Shown here: in pieces, positions 41,618 through 49,570 of the stretch
How the letters are laid out: each line of letters starts with the position of its first letter
Numbering within the stretch: the stretch's first letter is position 1
Assembly: GCA_903939845.1 (NCBI GenBank)
Contig: CAJAIJ010000020.1
Coordinates: 54,240-118,239 of the forward strand
Source of the DNA: an uncultured Solirubrobacterales bacterium
Lineage (GTDB): Bacteria > Actinomycetota > Thermoleophilia > Solirubrobacterales > 70-9
Length of the DNA stretch: 64,000 bases
Direction of reading: 5' to 3'
Notes under the pieces: model-generated
What the model was told of the DNA's origin: nothing
The model's input: only the letters and a program-made list of their open reading frames with translations
Database searches by the model: none
Translations under genes and position numbers: made by a program

Positions 41618-42346
41618 CTATTCGAAGGTGTTTGGGGTGGCGAATACCTCGATGTCCGCACCGGTCGGATCGCCGATGAAGAAGATGTTGTAGGGCTCCC
41701 CCTTGGGGCCGGTCTTGAGCTTGGGGATGAGGCCCCGGCCGGCAGCTACGACCTTGCCGCCCTTCGTCGCGACCGCATAAACCAGAAGGTCGGTCTGCTC
41801 GACCTCGGATTCATTGGTGATCTCACCCTGAACCTCGATTCCGCTGACCGGGTCACGGTTTATCTCGGGCTTCGAGGCGGTCAGAGTCGGAACCGAAGCA
41901 GGAGGCGAGACCTCGGACTTGCCAATCGTGACATCCAACCCGGCAGCCTTGCCCGTTGGGAATACCTGATCGTGGACCCACCAGGTCTCCTGGCCGGGCT
42001 CGGCGACCTGGATGTTGAGCAGTCCGTCCTCGAGGCCTTCGGTGTCGTTCTTGAAGACCGATTTGCCCTTTGGATCCTTGATGTCGACCTGGATCGGGAC
42101 ATCTACCTGGGGCTGGGTCCCAGTGTTCTTCAGGCGGACGACGATCGCGGTGCCGTACTGGTCAGTGAGGATCGCCTTGTCGAGCACCTCGATGTCCCGG
42201 TTGACGGCACCGAGCTTGACCGTCTCGATCTGGGCGAGGTCGGCCCCGGATACCTCGAGCTTGGCGCTCTTTTCCATGGTCGTCTCGCAGCCCGCCAAAG
42301 CGACCGCGGCGATAACCAGGACAGTGGTCGAGGCGGCCCGGATCAC
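41618..42346 (-). CDS. Lipoprotein coupled to pstB
   Basis: 242 residues from a GTG start. Signal with lipobox AGC near residue 19. The mature part has two beta-sandwich-like stretches: VVRLKNTGTQPQVDVPIQVDI and VQGEITNESEVEQTDLLVYAV, both of the FxLYD/DUF4352 kind. The GTG overlaps the pstB stop (GTGA), tying its synthesis to the phosphate transporter. It is not a second PstS; no phosphate-site motif is seen. Possible roles are scaffold or sensor at the membrane surface. Confidence 0.72.
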   Translation of the reverse strand: MIRAASTTVLVIAAVALAGCETTMEKSAKLEVSGADLAQIETVKLGAVNRDIEVLDKAILTDQYGTAIVVRLKNTGTQPQVDVPIQVDIKDPKGKSVFKNDTEGLEDGLLNIQVAEPGQETWWVHDQVFPTGKAAGLDVTIGKSEVSPPASVPTLTASKPEINRDPVSGIEVQGEITNESEVEQTDLLVYAVATKGGKVVAAGRGLIPKLKTGPKGEPYNIFFIGDPTGADIEVFATPNTFE

Positions 42347-43278
42347 CCGAAGTCGCCCCTCACGTAATCCTTGGTCCTCTCGGCCATCGGTGCGTTGAAT
42401 ACCTGGGTCGCGGGTCCGTACTCGACCAGATCCCCCAGGTACATGAAGGCGACCTTGTCGGCGATCCTCTCGGCCTGCTGGAGGTTGTGGGTGACGATAA
42501 CGATCGCGATCTCGTCCTTGAGGTTGACGATCGTGTCCTCGATGATCGCGGTCGAGATCGGGTCGAGAGCCGAACATGGCTCGTCGAGCAGCAGGACCTC
42601 CGGCCGGACGGCCAGCGAACGGGCGATGCAGAGTCTCTGCTGCTGGCCTCCCGACAGCGAAAGGGCCGGGTGATTCAGGTTGTCGGATACTTCGTCCCAG
42701 AGGCCGGCGCGCTCGAGGGCATCGACCACGATCGGCTCGAGTGCTTTCTTGCCGGGTCGTTTGCTCCCGCGCTCCCGGAGCCCATAGGCCACGTTGTCGA
42801 AGATGGTCATCGGAAAGGGGTTCGGCTGCTGGAACAGCATCCCGACCTTCTTGCGCAGGAGGGTGTCGTCCATGTAGGCGGTGTCTTCATCGTCGAGCAG
42901 GATCCGTCCGCTGCGGATTGCCGTCGGCGTCAGGTCGACCAGCTTGTTGAGCGAGCGGAGCAGGGTCGTCTTGCCACACCCGGAAGGGCCGATCAGCGCC
43001 AGAACTTCGCCACTGTTGACCTGGAGCGAGACATCCTTCACGGCCTCCTTCTGGCCGAACCTGACCCCGAGCGACTCGATCCGCATCCGCTCTTCGACCC
43101 ACACCGCCTCGAAGTCCTGCTCGACGGCGAACGGTTCATCGAGGCCGGGTGAGGCTCCATTGCCGATCCGGTGGGCCACCCGCACGGGAGGCGTCTCGCC
43201 ATCGACCACGATCCTCCGGACCGGTGGGACACCGGCCTCGCTCAGGCCACGTTCGTCATCGGTGGTCTCTATCCCCAC
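42343..43278 (-). CDS. pstB: Phosphate ABC transporter ATPase
   Basis: 311 residues. Walker A GPSGCGKTTLLR, the PstB Q-loop QQPNPFPMTIFDNVAYGLR, signature LSGGQQQRLCIARSL, Walker B VLLLDEPCSALDP and switch THNLQQAERI. The first 64 residues are an extra segment not normally present in PstB. It is in frame, keeps coding-type third positions, and its GTG overlaps the pstA stop region, so I keep the long form; an internal ATG at 43086 would give the standard 247 residues. Confidence 0.93.
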   Translation of the reverse strand: MGIETTDDERGLSEAGVPPVRRIVVDGETPPVRVAHRIGNGASPGLDEPFAVEQDFEAVWVEERMRIESLGVRFGQKEAVKDVSLQVNSGEVLALIGPSGCGKTTLLRSLNKLVDLTPTAIRSGRILLDDEDTAYMDDTLLRKKVGMLFQQPNPFPMTIFDNVAYGLRERGSKRPGKKALEPIVVDALERAGLWDEVSDNLNHPALSLSGGQQQRLCIARSLAVRPEVLLLDEPCSALDPISTAIIEDTIVNLKDEIAIVIVTHNLQQAERIADKVAFMYLGDLVEYGPATQVFNAPMAERTKDYVRGDFG

Positions 43279-44240
43279 TTGTGCTGTCCTCTCTTGGTTA
43301 TCTGGTTGACCATCACGTTCAGGGCAATCACGATCAGGAGGAGAACGAAGGCCGCAGCATAGGCCTTCTCCGGTGCCTTACCCTCTCCGGCGGGCGAGTT
43401 GATGTAGACATAGCTCGTAAGAGTGCTCCCGGTCCCCTTGAAGATGTCGAGCACGGGGATCGCCCCCTCGGGCGCGAGCTGCAGCGATGCTCCGAGGAGC
43501 ACCACGACGACGGCAGTCTCACCGATGATCTGGGCCATCCCGAGCGTGGTACCTGTAGCGATACCGGCCCTCGAGGCAGGCAACAGAACGCGCCTGATCG
43601 TCGAGGCCTGATCCTTTCCGAGCGCGAAAGAGGCCTCACGAACATGCTTCGGGATCGAGTTCAGCGCCTCCCGGGTGCCACCGACAACGAAGGGAAGTGC
43701 GATCAGGGACATGATCGCCCCGGCCGCGAAGAAGGAGCGGCCGAATACGGCACCGCCTTCGGCCGTGAAGGAAAAGGGCGCCATGAAGGAAGTCTGGAAG
43801 ATCAGGAGTCCGAAGATTGCGAGCGCGATCGAGGGGGCCCCGACCAGCATCTCTACCCCTGCTTCGACGAACCTGGCCAGGGATGCGGGCCGCCCGTACT
43901 CGGTCAGCCAGATCGCGATGCCGACCCCGATCGGCGCGGCGATGGCGGTGCCCAGAACCGTCAGCAGCACCGTCCCGATCATCGGATCGAGGAACCCTCC
44001 CGTTTCGCTCTGTTCGACCCCGGCTTCGGGTCGAGAGGTCAGGACATCGAGGTTGATGTAGGAGATGCCCTTGACGGCCAGATAGATCGTCACCGAGAAG
44101 GCGACCACGCAGAGGAAGATCCCGGTGATCCAGGCGATTCCAAGCCCGATCCGGTCGCCGATACTCCAGACGCCCTTTGCCCCCTTCTTCCGGGGCTTGC
44201 GGACCCGCCGGGTCCTCTTCTTTCCGGCACCGGAGATCAT
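43269..44240 (-). CDS. pstA: Phosphate ABC transporter permease PstA
   Basis: 323 residues with six helices. A basic N-terminus (KKRTRRVRKPRKKGAKG) precedes the first helix. The family block is visible: GGTREALNSIPKHVREASFALG and TLGMAQIIGETAVVVVLLG. The ATG at 44240 is 3 bases from the pstC stop; the longer open frame upstream runs through pstC and is a shadow. Confidence 0.93.
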   Translation of the reverse strand: MISGAGKKRTRRVRKPRKKGAKGVWSIGDRIGLGIAWITGIFLCVVAFSVTIYLAVKGISYINLDVLTSRPEAGVEQSETGGFLDPMIGTVLLTVLGTAIAAPIGVGIAIWLTEYGRPASLARFVEAGVEMLVGAPSIALAIFGLLIFQTSFMAPFSFTAEGGAVFGRSFFAAGAIMSLIALPFVVGGTREALNSIPKHVREASFALGKDQASTIRRVLLPASRAGIATGTTLGMAQIIGETAVVVVLLGASLQLAPEGAIPVLDIFKGTGSTLTSYVYINSPAGEGKAPEKAYAAAFVLLLIVIALNVMVNQITKRGQHKWG

Positions 44241-44242
44241 CG

Positions 44243-45262
44243 CTACCGGGCCCCAATGCCGTATCTGCTGAGCGACTGCCTGATGGCCCAGCCCGAGAAC
44301 GAGAAGAAGACGCAGGAGACGATCAGGATGAACCCGAAGGCGTACATGGTCTCGCCGAACGGGACGACCGAAAGGCCCTCCTCTCCGTCGAGGATCGAGG
44401 GAGCCAGTGGACGGGATGGCTCGAAGAGGAAGAGGATTCCGTCGAACGGGTTCGGGGCGAACCCGATCGATCCGGCGACCATCGCCAGCATGATCGCCTC
44501 TCCGAGCGCCCTCGCCGTAGCGAGCACTGCAGCGGCCACGATGGCCGGCCTGATCGCCCGGACCGAGACGGTCCTGACGGCCCGCCACTTGTTGACGCCG
44601 AGAGCGAGCGCGCCTTCGCGCCAGTTGAGCGGAACGGCCCTTAGCGAATCGACGATCAGGGCGATCATGATCGGGAGGATCATGACGGTGAGGATCATCG
44701 TTGCCGCCATGACGCTGCTCCCGTCGAGCTGAATCACATACGCGACCGAGGCGCGCATCTGTTCGGTGATGAGGTTGTTGTTGATCCACGGAACGATGAC
44801 GAGGATCCCGATCAGGCCGTAGACCACGGAGGGGACGGCGGCCAGGTACTTGACCACCGGCTCGATCAGCTTCTGAAGTGCGGTCGGCGCAAAGTGGACG
44901 ATGAAGATCGAGGAAAAGACGGCAATGAATGTGGCAAAGACCACGGAAAGGCCCGAAATCAGGATCGTCGACCAGATCAGGGGCCAGGCCCTCAGCTCGT
45001 AGACATAGTCGGCCGGATCTGCCGGCGAGTTGAAGATGTCGCTCAACTGCTGATCGACGTTTCCGCCGGCACCGAACCAGGCCAGACCGTTGTTGGCAAA
45101 AGAAGGCCAGGCCTTGATCAGGGTGAAGATGATCATGCCGGCAATGAACAGCAGGACCGCCGAAGCCAGCGCGCCGAGCATTAGCTCGACGCGCCGGTTC
45201 GTCGGATCCCCTGCCTCTACCTCCTCGGGAATCCCCGTGGCTTCGAGTGTCAGGGATGGCAC
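44243..45262 (-). CDS. pstC: Phosphate ABC transporter permease PstC
   Basis: 339 residues, six helices after a 25-residue polar start. KYLAAVPSVVYGLIGILVIVP and NWREGALALGVNKWRAVRTV, then ATARALGEAIMLAMVAG, are PstC motifs. It follows pstS by 31 bases and abuts pstA. Confidence 0.93.
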   Translation of the reverse strand: MPSLTLEATGIPEEVEAGDPTNRRVELMLGALASAVLLFIAGMIIFTLIKAWPSFANNGLAWFGAGGNVDQQLSDIFNSPADPADYVYELRAWPLIWSTILISGLSVVFATFIAVFSSIFIVHFAPTALQKLIEPVVKYLAAVPSVVYGLIGILVIVPWINNNLITEQMRASVAYVIQLDGSSVMAATMILTVMILPIMIALIVDSLRAVPLNWREGALALGVNKWRAVRTVSVRAIRPAIVAAAVLATARALGEAIMLAMVAGSIGFAPNPFDGILFLFEPSRPLAPSILDGEEGLSVVPFGETMYAFGFILIVSCVFFSFSGWAIRQSLSRYGIGAR

Positions 45263-45293
45263 TTCGTTGGCTCCCGTTGCAGTTGGGTACCCC

Positions 45294-46103
45294 TTACTTG
45301 AAGGGGACCCACTCCTTGGCGGCGATCTTCAGCGCTGCGCTGTCATTCCGGATCCAGTTGATCCAGGACTGAGCTGCGCCTGTCGGGGCCCCACGGGTGA
45401 CCAGGAACAGAGGCCTGGTGCCCGGATACTGGCCGGACTTGGCCGCTCTCAGTGTGCACGGCACTCCCTTGTAGTTGGAGACGGCCACGCCATTCTGGAA
45501 TGCCAGAGAGACATAACCGATCGCCGCGGGGTCTCGCTGGAGCTGCTGCTGGATCAGGCCGTTCGACGCCCTCTGCGTGGCACCGGCGAAGGTCTTCTTC
45601 GGCGCCATGAAGATCTTGTCGAACGCATCCTGGGTTCCGGATGCTGCCGTCCTGATCACCACGTTGATCGTGCCGCTCTTGTCGGATCCCGAAACCTGGT
45701 TCCAGTTGCGGACTTCGCCAGCGAAGATCGCCTGGACCTGCTCCTGGGTCAGGTTCGCGACCCGGTTGCTGCGGTGGGTGCCGATGCAGAGCGCGTCCTT
45801 GGCGATCTCGTTGAATACGAGTCCACCGGGATCGCTCGGCTTCGGGATTCGGGACGACATCCCGATCGTGACCCTTGCGCGAGCTACGTCGGCGACGCCG
45901 ATGTCCGATCCGCCCTGGAGCAGCTTGAACTTGGTTCCCTTACCGGCGCTGGACTTGACATAGCCCTTGGCAAGCAGGGTTGCGAGTGGCGCGACCGTGG
46001 TCGATCCACTGATGGTGATGGTTGAGGCCTGAGCCATGGCGGGGAGCCCCAATAGGGCGACCGCTCCAAGCAGGAGGCCGAGGAGTGTCTTCTTGGTCTT
46101 CAT
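45294..46103 (-). CDS. pstS: Phosphate-binding protein PstS (no lipobox)
   Basis: 269 residues. Signal peptide MKTKKTLLGLLLGAVALLGL ending in AQA; there is no lipobox Cys, so the mature protein should be free and not lipid-anchored. Phosphate ligands lie in SGSTTVAPLA, GSDIGVADVARA and RTAASGTQDAFDKIF. AIGYVSLAFQNG is the usual hinge-side motif. AAGGAG lies 11 bases before the ATG, in a purine-rich leader. In Gram-positive bacteria PstS is normally a lipoprotein, so retention must use another means, for instance a partner encoded in this operon. Confidence 0.92.
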   Translation of the reverse strand: MKTKKTLLGLLLGAVALLGLPAMAQASTITISGSTTVAPLATLLAKGYVKSSAGKGTKFKLLQGGSDIGVADVARARVTIGMSSRIPKPSDPGGLVFNEIAKDALCIGTHRSNRVANLTQEQVQAIFAGEVRNWNQVSGSDKSGTINVVIRTAASGTQDAFDKIFMAPKKTFAGATQRASNGLIQQQLQRDPAAIGYVSLAFQNGVAVSNYKGVPCTLRAAKSGQYPGTRPLFLVTRGAPTGAAQSWINWIRNDSAALKIAAKEWVPFK

Positions 46104-46151
46104 CTGTTCTGCTTCTCCTTGTTCTCTTTTTCTTTTTCTTTCGGAAAGGCT

Positions 46152-46204
46152 GACCCGCCGCCGGCATCTACTCCCTGCCGGAAGACCAACTCCGGCGGCG
46201 GGTC
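46152..46204 (-). terminator. 13-base perfect hairpin between GPT-repeat gene and pstS
   Basis: GACCCGCCGCCGG (46152-46164) and CCGGCGGCGGGTC (46192-46204) pair perfectly around a 27-base loop. It lies 16 bases after the stop of the secreted-protein gene and 48 bases before pstS. There is no U-tract. It could attenuate, or protect the end of an upstream mRNA, and so set the ratio of the two products. Confidence 0.5.
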
Positions 46205-46219
46205 GAACTGGGTCTCTGG

Positions 46220-47188
46220 TCAGGCGGAGAACCTCCGGGCAGCCTTGGTGGCCTTGGTGCACTTGGCACGGGCCCTCGAGGCGGCCTTCCTGCTCTTGGC
46301 CTTCGAGACCGCGTTGCAGGACTTCAGCGCCCTCTCATAGAGGTTTCCCTGCCTGCTAACTGCCGTCTCGACGTCCTCCTTCAGAAGCAGTGGCTCGTCA
46401 CACTCGACCGCGGCCGTGTCCAGCGCAATCGGCTCCGAAGTGACGATCCACGGCCCCTTGACTACCGGGGGCTTGGTTTGGTCGGCATCGTTGTACGAGC
46501 CGAGCTCGGTCATCACTACGACCGAGAACTGGGGCTGGTCGTAGGCCTCACAGAGCGGCATGTCGAAGGAGATCTTTCCCTTGACCGAGTTGCCGATGTT
46601 CAGCCTCACGGCCGGTGTCTTCCCCGGGCTGGCGTAACACCCGACTCCCAGGGCGGGAATTCCGCCGAGGCAGAAGAAGTCCTCGCCGACTCCAACCTGC
46701 GCTGCAGGCGGGGCCGGCAAAAGGCCGGGGGCCGGATCGCCGTTGGGCAGGAAGCCGAGTGTTTCGGTCTCGAACGAACCGACATCACGGTTGGTCACGA
46801 TCGTGTAGGCGAACACCTCTTTGTCGCAGCTGAACTCGTACTCGTAGAGGTTCTCCACGATGTAGGGCGGCTCCGGTTCCTCCGGCTCCTCATCGGTAGG
46901 ACCGGTCGGACCGGTTGGACCGGTTGGACCCGTCACTCCGGTCGGAATCGGGTCGGGCTCGGGCTCGGGCTGGGACTGGTCGGCCTCGACGACAGCACCC
47001 TCACAGATGACATCCTGGAAGACGGGGCTGTCAGCTGGTGTATCGACCGTCAGCGTTGGCGATCCAATTGGAACCGCCGCTGCCGGCTGAGCGGCCCAGA
47101 GGCCTACCGTCAGTGCAACTGCGGAAAACGCCGCCATCAGGAGGACACGCAAAACCTTCCCTCCCTCGAAAGTTGGATTCCCTGACAT
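46220..47188 (-). CDS. Secreted protein with collagen-like GPT repeats, first gene of pst operon
   Basis: 322 residues. Signal peptide (VLRVLLMAAFSAVALTVGL, cleaved after AAA near residue 38), then a Pro/Glu-rich segment with GVT followed by four GPT triplets (residues 84-98), a second acidic Pro/Glu stretch, a Cys-containing beta-rich domain (residues 110-265), and a strongly basic C-terminus with Cys pairs (KSCNAVSKAKSRKAASRARAKC) that could stick to teichoic or other anionic wall polymers. AAGGAG lies 9 bases before the ATG but can pair within a hairpin (47198-47244). It precedes pstS on the same strand. Family unknown. Confidence 0.75.
   Translation of the reverse strand: MSGNPTFEGGKVLRVLLMAAFSAVALTVGLWAAQPAAAVPIGSPTLTVDTPADSPVFQDVICEGAVVEADQSQPEPEPDPIPTGVTGPTGPTGPTGPTDEEPEEPEPPYIVENLYEYEFSCDKEVFAYTIVTNRDVGSFETETLGFLPNGDPAPGLLPAPPAAQVGVGEDFFCLGGIPALGVGCYASPGKTPAVRLNIGNSVKGKISFDMPLCEAYDQPQFSVVVMTELGSYNDADQTKPPVVKGPWIVTSEPIALDTAAVECDEPLLLKEDVETAVSRQGNLYERALKSCNAVSKAKSRKAASRARAKCTKATKAARRFSA
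46895..46939 (-). repeat. 9-base coding repeats for the GPT triplets
   Basis: Near-identical 9-base units (GGACCGGTT / GGACCGGTC type) encode GVT and four GPT triplets. Such tracts can change copy number by slippage. Confidence 0.7.
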
Positions 47189-47197
47189 TTGGATGAT

Positions 47198-47244
47198 CTC
47201 CTTGCAAATAGTTTGCGTGGGCCTATCCCACGGATTGCAAGGAG
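47198..47244 (-). promoter_or_regulatory. Hairpin that can hide the ribosome site of the GPT-repeat gene
   Basis: On the mRNA CTCCTTGCAA (47244-47235) pairs perfectly with TTGCAAGGAG (47207-47198), which contains the Shine-Dalgarno AAGGAG. Inside is a second stem, GTGGG and CCCAC (47231-47227 with 47221-47217), around a 5-base loop. When folded, the ribosome site is fully base-paired. Confidence 0.6.
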
Positions 47245-47280
47245 TCTGAAATGGAAGCGCCCCGACGCTGTTACTGCTGC

Positions 47281-47296
47281 GAGAACTTCCTGTGAA
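47281..47296 (-). promoter_or_regulatory. Pho-box-like direct repeat upstream of the pst operon
   Basis: Minus strand TTCACAGGAAGTTCTC: TTCAC and TTCTC start 11 bases apart, as in the repeat before the phoX-type gene. Position is about 95-110 bases before the first start codon. Confidence 0.3.
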
Positions 47297-47309
47297 GAAT
47301 TGTTACGGC

Positions 47310-47328
47310 GCCCCGGGCGATCCGGGGC
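47310..47328 (-). terminator. Terminator-like hairpin after the A-type carrier gene
   Basis: GCCCCGG, 5-base loop, CCGGGGC, 21 bases beyond the stop at 47349. It shares the string GCCCCGGGCGATCC with the hairpin at 52549-52573. No U-tract. Confidence 0.45.
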
Positions 47329-47348
47329 CCGCGGACGGGGGATACCGC

Positions 47349-47741
47349 TCAGGCCGGGACGGACTCTTCCGACTCGTCCTTCACCTGGAAGGAGGAGCCA
47401 CAGCCGCAGGCCGCAACCACGTTCGGGTTGTTCACCTGGAAGCCGGCACCCGTGAGTCCCTCGACGTAGTCGACTTCGGAGCCGAACACGAACTGCATGC
47501 TGACCTTGTCGACGATCACCGAGACTCCCCGGTCCTCGAAGACGTGGTCCTCATCGGTCTTGGCGTCGAATGCGAGTGCGTACTGGAAGCCGGAGCAGCC
47601 GCCACCGCGGACCGCAACCCTCAGGGCCTGCTCGGCGCTCTCGGGGTCGTCGCCGACGAGCTCGGCAATCTTGGACGCAGCGGCCTCGGTGAGGGTGATC
47701 GCCGCGGTCGGGACTTCTCGGTCTTCGACTGAATCGGACAT
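47349..47741 (-). CDS. erpA: A-type iron-sulfur carrier (HesB/IscA/ErpA family)
   Basis: 130 residues. The three conserved Cys are present: GGGCSGFQYAL and the C-terminal ACGCGSSF pair. ITLTEAAASKIAEL at the N-terminus is standard. It carries Fe-S clusters to target proteins. TAATCT lies 8 bases before the ATG at 47741, which is therefore preferred to the upstream in-frame codon at 47768. Confidence 0.93.
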   Translation of the reverse strand: MSDSVEDREVPTAAITLTEAAASKIAELVGDDPESAEQALRVAVRGGGCSGFQYALAFDAKTDEDHVFEDRGVSVIVDKVSMQFVFGSEVDYVEGLTGAGFQVNNPNVVAACGCGSSFQVKDESEESVPA

Positions 47742-47749
47742 CTCCGGAA

Positions 47750-47755
47750 AGATTA
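47750..47755 (-). promoter_or_regulatory. Leaderless -10 of the A-type carrier gene
   Basis: TAATCT on the minus strand, 8 bases before the ATG at 47741; it overlaps the final codons of the glutaredoxin-like gene. Confidence 0.55.
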
Positions 47756-48037
47756 GCGACTCCCCCACTCCCGCTCCACGTATTCCAGAATGCGGCGCGA
47801 GTCGTGGATCACCTCGTCGCCATTAATCAACACCGGGACCCGCTCCTGCCCGGTCAACTCGACGATCTCGGGTCGTCTGGCTCGTGACATCGGCATCCGA
47901 CGGGTCTCGAAATCGACCCCGTATCGCTTAAGCCTGCGGGCGACCTTTCCGCAGGGGCAGATCCGATCGGTCGGAGCCCCACATCTGAACAGGACGACGG
48001 CCGAACGGCGCGACTCGGGATCGGGTCCATCGATCAT
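47753..48037 (-). CDS. Glutaredoxin / GST-N-domain-like protein
   Basis: 94 residues, a single thioredoxin fold. VVLFRCGAPTDRICPCGKVARRLKRYGVDFE resembles the glutaredoxin start, with Cys in RCGAP and CPCG in place of a simple CPYC. The cis-Pro block is RVPVLINGDEVIHDSRRILEYVE, as in the N-terminal domain of glutathione transferases and in glutaredoxins. TACGAT is 7 bases before the ATG at 48037. Its end overlaps the promoter of the Fe-S carrier gene. The reductant is unknown. Confidence 0.8.
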   Translation of the reverse strand: MIDGPDPESRRSAVVLFRCGAPTDRICPCGKVARRLKRYGVDFETRRMPMSRARRPEIVELTGQERVPVLINGDEVIHDSRRILEYVEREWGSR

Positions 48038-48044
48038 CGAGGAA

Positions 48045-48050
48045 ATCGTA
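48045..48050 (-). promoter_or_regulatory. Leaderless -10 of the glutaredoxin-like gene
   Basis: TACGAT on the minus strand, 7 bases before the ATG at 48037, facing the degV-like gene at 48095. Confidence 0.5.
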
Positions 48051-48094
48051 ACCACGACCACCGGAGACCGGGTTTGGTCTGATACAACCGACCG

Positions 48095-48997
48095 ATGAAT
48101 ACGGGAGACGGAGCAGACAGGAACGACATCGCAGTGGTGACCGACTCGACCGCCTCGCTTACGGCGGCCGACCGCGAGCGACTCGGCGTCGAGGTGGTGA
48201 GCCTCTACACGATCGTCGGCGACAACCAGCGACGCGAGGACGAGATCGAGGACCTGCCCGACTTCTACCGTGGGGTGATAGAGAGTCCGACCCCGTCGAA
48301 GACATCTCAGCCGTCGGTAGGTGACTTCATCGAGGTCTACGGGCCTCTCCTGGACCAGGGAAAGGAGATCGTCTCTGTCCATCTCTCGGCTGCGATCTCC
48401 GGCACCTTCGAATCGGCCCGGCAGGCGGCCGAACAGCTCGAGGCCGAGGGCAGGGGTGGCGAACGGATTCACCTCGTGGACTCCAGGGCCGCTGCCGGCG
48501 CTCTCGCCTTTACCGTCCTGGCCACCTCCAACGCAGTCCGTGAGGGCCTCGGCGTCCAGGGCGCCGTCGAGCGAGCCGAGGCGGTCGCCAGAACCCAGAA
48601 GAACTGGATCCTTGTCGAGACTCTCGACTACCTGCAGAAGGGCGGGCGGATAGGTGGCGCCGAGGCCTTTCTCGGAAGTGCCCTCAGGATCAAGCCGATC
48701 ATCACTCTCGACGAGACCGTGTATCCGGTCGAAAAGGTCAGGACTATGGGCAGGGCGGTCCAGCGGATGAAGGACATCGCCACCGAGAAGGCCTCCGAGG
48801 GCATCGAGTACGTCTGGACCGCTCAACACATCCAGGCCCCGGAGCGAATGGAAGAGCTGGCCGACCACTGCCGCGAGGTGTTCGGCAACGAGGGCGTCTT
48901 CATGGATGAGATGTCGACCATCCTCGGTATTCAGGCCGGACCGGGGCTGCTCACCCTCGGGATCGTCCCCGCCGAGCACGTCGGGGCCGGCAGGTGA
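48095..48997 (+). CDS. DegV family fatty-acid-binding protein
   Basis: 300 residues. IAVVTDSTASLT at the start, FYRGVIESPTPSKTSQPSVGDF, VHLSAAISGTFESARQAAE and DYLQKGGRIGGAEAFLGSALRIKPI are the DegV hallmarks. Members bind fatty acids and, in Firmicutes, present them to fatty acid kinase FakA; no FakA-like gene is in this window. TACAAC lies 6 bases before the ATG, a weaker match to the leaderless box. The next gene overlaps its stop. Confidence 0.92.
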   Translation: MNTGDGADRNDIAVVTDSTASLTAADRERLGVEVVSLYTIVGDNQRREDEIEDLPDFYRGVIESPTPSKTSQPSVGDFIEVYGPLLDQGKEIVSVHLSAAISGTFESARQAAEQLEAEGRGGERIHLVDSRAAAGALAFTVLATSNAVREGLGVQGAVERAEAVARTQKNWILVETLDYLQKGGRIGGAEAFLGSALRIKPIITLDETVYPVEKVRTMGRAVQRMKDIATEKASEGIEYVWTAQHIQAPERMEELADHCREVFGNEGVFMDEMSTILGIQAGPGLLTLGIVPAEHVGAGR

Positions 48998-49518
48998 ATC
49001 TGGCCCTTACCGCGGTCGGGCGCGACCGGCCCGGAATCGTTGCCGGACTGACGGAAATCCTGGTCGAGTCCGGTGGCAATGTCGACGATTCACAGATGTC
49101 GATACTCCACGGCCAGTTCGCGGTCGTCCTGCTGGTCTCGGTTCCGGATGGATGCGATGTCGAGGAGCTGGCGGGCGCACTCCGGAGCAAAGGCGAGGAT
49201 CTCGACCTGGACTCGGTCAATGTCTGTCCGGTCTCGGATCTCGAGCGGGGGCCCGACCCGACCCACGTCCTGACCGTCTACGGCGCCGACCGACCCGGGA
49301 TCGTGCATGACGCCGCTGCGCTCCTCGCGGATCACGGAGTCAACATCACGGATCTGAGGACGAAGCGAACCGGCCCCACGGAATCACCCCTCTACATGCT
49401 GGTCATGGAGCTGGCGGTTCCGGAGTCCGCCGACTCTCTCGAGGATGCTCTCGGCCGACTCGGTGCCGATGGAGGCATGGAAGTCTCGCTCTCGGAGCTG
49501 GAGACCGACGTGATCTGA
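48994..49518 (+). CDS. Two-ACT-domain regulatory protein (GcvR-like)
   Basis: 174 residues made of two ACT domains. The first begins LTAVGRDRPGIVAGLTEILVE, the second LTVYGADRPGIVHDAAALLAD, each with the DRPGIV turn that binds small ligands, often amino acids. No enzyme or DNA-binding domain is attached. Similar proteins are GcvR-like regulators of glycine metabolism. The GTG start overlaps the degV stop (GTGA). Confidence 0.88.
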   Translation: MNLALTAVGRDRPGIVAGLTEILVESGGNVDDSQMSILHGQFAVVLLVSVPDGCDVEELAGALRSKGEDLDLDSVNVCPVSDLERGPDPTHVLTVYGADRPGIVHDAAALLADHGVNITDLRTKRTGPTESPLYMLVMELAVPESADSLEDALGRLGADGGMEVSLSELETDVI

Positions 49519-49535
49519 GGCCGGTGGGCCCGGCC
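49519..49535 (+). terminator. Hairpin directly after the ACT-protein stop
   Basis: GGCCGG, loop TGGGC, CCGGCC begins at the base after the TGA. It may end the degV-ACT transcript before the deformylase gene. Confidence 0.4.
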
Positions 49536-49570
49536 GTCAGCCGGGTGCACCGGACGAGAGCCCGGACCAG

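Noticed and set aside
43149..44732. Long plus-strand frame antisense to pstA and pstC
   Set aside because: Composition is Arg/Asp/Gly-rich without motifs, as expected for a shadow in high-GC DNA; the minus strand has clear permease motifs.
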